Source of the DNA: Drosophila miranda
Taxonomy: Eukaryota > Arthropoda > Insecta > Diptera > Drosophilidae
Assembly (NCBI RefSeq): GCF_003369915.1
Contig: NC_046673.1
Span: forward strand, 13,500,001 to 13,564,000
Length of the DNA: 64,000 nucleotides
Reading direction: 5' to 3'
Below the pieces are notes generated by a model that saw nothing but the letters and a program-made list of their open reading frames with translations, was not told where the DNA came from and did not search any database. Each line of letters starts with the position of its first letter. The stretch's first letter is position 1. This document shows, in pieces, positions 61,285 through 64,000 of this stretch. Made by a program: the position numbers and the translations under genes.

Positions 61285-63348
61285 ATGGAAGTGGAATATG
61301 AGGACTCCGGCTGGCAAGGCCGTGCCAAAGCCCAGTCCAACTCCGAGGTAACAAAGATTCCGGCATTTGGCTTGCTCCCGGACGCGCTGATGCCGCCAGG
61401 CAGCGGTGGCGGCAATAACAATATGGATTCTGTTGTATTTTGGGAAAAATTGACAAGTTTTTAATTTTTAGGAAGTGCACGAGGACAACCCACAGAAGAC
61501 CATACAAGAATGCCTGGAGAAATTCCTAACACCGGACTACATCATGGAGCCGGGCATATTCACGCAACTGAAGCGATACTTCCAGTCTGGCGGCTCCCCG
61601 GAGGAAGTGATTTCGATGCTGTCGGAGAACTACAAGGCGGTGGCCCAAATGGCCAACTTGCTGGCCGAGTGGCTCATTCTGGCCGGCGTCAAGGTGACCG
61701 ATGTCCAGGCCATGGTCGAGAATCATTTAAAAGAGATGATTCTCAAGTCCTTCGACCCGAAAAAAGCGGACACCATATTCACGGAAGAGGGCGAGACACC
61801 AGACTGGCTCACCGAGATGATCGACCACTATACGTGGCGATCGCTGATCTACCGCCTGGCCGAGGAGTATCCCGACTGCTTGATGCTGAACTTTACCATC
61901 AAACTGATATCGGATGCGGGATTTCAAAGTGAAATCACCTCCATATCGACAGCTGCCCAGCAAATCGAAGTTTTCTCGCGCGTTCTCAAGACCTCGATTG
62001 TTAAGTTTCTCAACAATCCGGACGATGTGCATGGCGCCATACAGGAGTGCGCCCGCATGGTCTGTCACGGCCAGCACACGTACGTCTACTCGCAGGTGCT
62101 GATCCAAGTGCTCAGCCAGGAGCAGAAGGGCGGCTTCAACATGAAGCGACTCTCTCAGGAAATCATTAAATATGCCTTACAAAAGTAAGACGGATCGATC
62201 ATTGAATGCCCAACCAATACCCCTCTATAATACGTCTCTTTCCCGCACAGCAATCAGAACGTGACGCCCATAACGATGGCCCTAAATGGTTCAGCCGTTT
62301 ATCCACAGGCCTGTCAGGCACTCACATCGATGCTGACCCGCAATACCCTCAATCCTGCCGACATCACAGTGCTGTTCCGCAACTACTCGGGATCTGATCC
62401 ACCGCCAATCGACCTCATACGCAACCCGCAGTTCCTGGAGCTACTGGTTGATGCCTTATTCCGCTCTGGCGTCAAAATAAACCCCGAACACAAGCCCAAG
62501 TACATGTTTCTGCTGGCCTATGCGTCGGCTGTCATCGATCAACCGGCGAAAAAGCGACCCCTGACCGAACGCACGCTTAACAAGGACGAGCTGAAGAGCA
62601 CGATTCAGGCCATCGAGAAGGCGCATGCCATTTGCAATGTGGGTCAAGGTACATCAGAGCTAATTGCCGAACTCCAGACGCTGTACAACTGCATCAAGTA
62701 GGTATATCTATACTGCCCATCTATCTGCATCTGCATTGAATGGTTCTGCGTTTTTGTTTGTGCTCAGGTATCCCGTTGTTGGCGTGGGTGTGATACGCTG
62801 GATTGAGAACGTTGTGATGGAGCCATCGTTCTTCAAGCTCTCCACCGACAGCTGTCCCACCCATCTGGCCGTGCTGGACGAAGTGGCAGCTGTCCATCCA
62901 ACCCTGCAACAGCAAATTCTCTTCCTGCTCATCCGCCTCTTCGAATCGAAGCAGGACGAACTGGAGATACTCGTTCAGCTGGAGATGAAGAAGATGATTT
63001 TGGATCGCATGGTCAACCTGCTGACACGCGGCTGTGTGGTGCCTGTGCTCCGATATGTGAAGCAATGTTGCGCCATCGAGGACACTGATGTTTCGCTGAT
63101 ACGTTACTTTGTCACCGAAGTTCTCGAGACCATCACGCATCCGTATTCACCAGAATTTGTGCAGCTCTTTCTGCCGATGGTGGAGAATGAGGAAATAACG
63201 GGCACAATGCGGGGAGAGGGTGACAATGATCCAGTGTCCGAGTTTATTGGTAAATGGAGACAGCCTTTTGAACCCTTTTTTTTGTATTTCTCTTAATCTT
63301 TTTCCTTTCGTTTCAGTTCATTGTAAAGCGCACTACACCACTGTATAA
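61285..63348 (+). CDS. TH1: TH1 / NELF-D subunit of the negative elongation factor
   Basis: Five coding exons: 61285-61347, 61472-62184, 62251-62697, 62768-63249 and 63317-63348, giving 578 residues, the length of the D. melanogaster protein. The sequence matches NELF-C/D from [15 protein letters not shown] through [15 protein letters not shown], the helical core ([33 protein letters not shown]-like segments) to the C-terminus [15 protein letters not shown] bridges NELF-A and NELF-B/E and holds RNA polymerase II in the promoter-proximal pause. Strong conservation, intact phases and a housekeeping promoter indicate a functional essential gene. Confidence 0.95.
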
Positions 63349-64000
63349 CACTTGCTCAGGGAGTGGACAATACATATATATATATATATATTTGTAAGGG
63401 ATAAACAAAAAGGATTGACGGAAAACAAAGTTAAGGGCAATAAGAAGAATAAAGCGAGAGAGAGAGTCTATTTTTTAAGTCCAGACATCTGTCTTCCCCC
63501 CTTTAGTGGAAGAAATGTAGAAACATAGAAACAGAGTTAGAATAGAGTGAAGTTTTTCTCCTCATTCTAAGGCCTTTTTAGCCTTCAAATACTTCCAATA
63601 ATACATAATTAGATACTTGAATCTATAATCTGTTTTTCTCTCGGTATCTGATAGTCATAGATCTTCATCTTCATCAAAATATTGCAAAACAAACAAACAA
63701 TCAAAAGTAAAAAAAAAGAACAGAAATAAAATAAATCGTTTACATATTTTTTTATTGCAACCAATAAACATTCATACCTCTTACAAAAAAAAATTATTAA
63801 GCCTTCAAAAACAGCTTTTGAATGCGTGTTCAAAGGTGGCCCTAAAATACAAACACTCTTAAAATGTATTTAAAAAAATAAAGTAAAGTCAAATAAAATA
63901 AAATATATATAGAAGCGAAGCAACACGACCCTCACTTTCTTCTGCTGCTGCACTCTGCTGCACTTTCAATATATGTATTTATGTACACACTTTCGTTCTT
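63349..64000. other. TH1 3' flank, end of window
   Basis: AT-rich, with a (TA)n tract at 63,371-63,391 and several AATAAA words. I see no gene before the window ends. Confidence 0.6.
63448..63453 (+). terminator. Poly(A) signal for TH1
   Basis: AATAAA about 100 nt after the TH1 stop; further AATAAA words at 63.73-63.9 kb could end longer transcripts. Confidence 0.45.

Overview
The window is nuclear DNA from a Drosophila-type fly. The genes have short introns (about 55-75 bp) with GT-AG borders, there are long intergenic stretches full of simple repeats, and fly core-promoter words (DRE, Motif 1, Motif 6, TAGteam) occur. The proteins are recognisable fly proteins: Twisted gastrulation, Gastrulation defective, Furrowed, Annexin B11 and the NELF-D subunit TH1. 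In D. melanogaster, as I recall, several of these sit on the X chromosome, so this is probably the matching chromosome arm (Muller element A) of another species. Protein divergence and a dispersed DINE-1/mini-me-like repeat family argue against D. melanogaster itself. An obscura-group species is my guess, not something the sequence proves.

Layout. 0.2-6.5 kb: three minus-strand genes, tsg (BMP modulator), gd (serine protease of the dorsal-ventral cascade) and a 769-residue thioredoxin-domain protein with a degenerate NDP-kinase-like middle and a minisatellite-encoded tail. 7.1-16.9 kb: furrowed (fw), minus strand, 14 coding exons, a selectin-like receptor with 11 CCP modules and a 5-kb first intron. 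16.9-25.3 kb: mostly non-coding, with one unrecognised single-exon ORF at 21.8 kb. 25.4-27.1 kb: a plus-strand four-pass membrane protein. 28-30 kb: a minus-strand gamma-glutamyltranspeptidase. 30.6 kb: a possible tiny two-exon peptide gene. 33.9-36.5 kb: AnxB11. 37.7-39.5 kb: a TRAF/MATH protein without a RING, minus strand. 41.1-45.7 kb (minus) and 56.4-59.9 kb (plus): two related P4-ATPases (lipid flippases) arranged head to head around an 11-kb repeat-rich gap. 61.3-63.3 kb: TH1.

Functional links. tsg and gd both act in early embryonic dorsal-ventral patterning, but from opposite ends (zygotic BMP gradient and maternal protease cascade); their adjacency need not be functional. The other genes are ordinary housekeeping or tissue genes. 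Exon borders below were worked out by hand from splice consensus and reading phase; in every multi-exon gene listed as fully resolved, the phases close without a frameshift.

Most interesting points: the divergent P4-ATPase pair with four shared and four unshared introns and a 250-residue disordered insertion in only one copy; CTCF-like words embedded in a dispersed repeat, including a 251-bp pair about 97% identical; tandem TAGteam sites at the tsg promoter; a dense DRE/Motif 1/Motif 6 array at TH1 with a second Motif 1 block upstream; and a candidate micropeptide gene. I found no clear sign of a wholly new system.
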